Assembly: GCF_014385065.1 (NCBI RefSeq)
Contig: NZ_JACRTA010000002.1
Span: forward strand, 1-64,000
DNA: 64,000 nt
Direction of reading: 5' to 3'
Origin: Lentihominibacter hominis
Lineage (GTDB): Bacteria > Bacillota > Clostridia > Peptostreptococcales > Anaerovoracaceae
Shown here: piece after piece, positions 63,976 to 64,000 of the stretch
How the letters are laid out: every line of letters starts with the position of its first letter
How positions within the stretch are numbered: position 1 is the first letter of the stretch
Position numbers and translations under genes: made by a program
The notes under the pieces: generated by a model
What the model was told of the DNA's origin: nothing
The model's database searches: none
What the model saw: the letters and a program-made list of their open reading frames with translations, nothing else

Positions 63976-64000
63976 TGCAATTTCACTTTTGAAATAGTTT

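Larger units (their letters stand above)
62352..64000. mobile_element. Left edge of an integrated mobile element at tRNA-Ala
   Basis: The recombinase points at the tRNA and ends within it, the usual position of an integrase next to its attachment junction. The other end, the cargo and the second att copy are outside the window. Phage, ICE or IME nature cannot be decided here. Confidence 0.65.

Noticed and set aside
63819..63986. N-terminal extension of the serine recombinase to 63986
   Set aside because: Added residues do not fit the family, and the ATG at 63818 has a good ribosome site right before the MTRAVIYARYS catalytic start.

Overview
The window looks like chromosomal DNA from a low-GC, Gram-positive anaerobe of the class Clostridia (Eubacteriales). 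Signs of this are the AT-rich codon use (many ATA, AGA and AGG), strong AGGAGG-type ribosome sites, TTGACA/TATAAT promoters, a FabK-based fatty-acid operon, oxygen-sensitive ThiH, DUF4317 and DUF5685 proteins, AddB, and a collagen-like protein of the kind found on spores. The species cannot be fixed from the sequence.

Layout. 1-4300: end of an rRNA operon (5S, tRNA-Glu), a self-controlled MarR plus YczE-type membrane protein pair, a small HD hydrolase, a secreted wall-type surface protein and tRNA-Leu. 4500-7280: clpB behind a perfect CIRCE operator. 7300-12500: a two-component system and the MacB-type ABC transporter it probably controls through four direct repeats. 12600-16100: a DUF4317 protein and, on the other strand, a DUF5685, J-domain and membrane protein trio. 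16200-22000: a BceRS/BceAB-type peptide-sensing and export module behind an M20 amidohydrolase. 22200-28000: CCA-adding enzyme, collagen-like protein, small proteins (including a 31-residue peptide with its own promoter and terminator), a DUF815 ATPase and an RluB-type pseudouridine synthase. 28000-37500: two GPH-family symporters with an M28 lipoprotein peptidase and a YtcJ-type amidohydrolase, a TIGR04076 protein, two tandem HTH regulators and tRNA-Ser. 37500-44300: an EamA transporter, a CrcB fluoride channel, and a TPP-riboswitch-controlled thiSFGH-tenI-thiE-thiD operon. 44500-52700: CBS/CorC protein, secA, prfB (with programmed frameshift), tex and a ppaX-like phosphatase. 52800-62140: fatty-acid synthesis operon fabK-D-G-F-Z ending in an unusual fusion gene, then addB. 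62200-64000: tRNA-Thr, tRNA-Ala, and the edge of a mobile element whose serine recombinase runs into the tRNA-Ala gene.

The most interesting object is the 488-residue protein at 57324-58790. It joins a FabT-like MarR repressor to a FabK/nitronate-monooxygenase-like flavin barrel. The FMN-binding parts look intact, but the catalytic histidine region is altered. With a FabT-like operator at the fabK promoter, this suggests a repressor that uses a retired flavoenzyme as a sensor of redox state or lipid metabolites.

Other points worth following are the serine recombinase at a tRNA 3' end, two very small genes missed by ordinary length cut-offs, the CIRCE plus 5'-UTR hairpin of clpB, and the operator layouts of the MarR and two-component loci.
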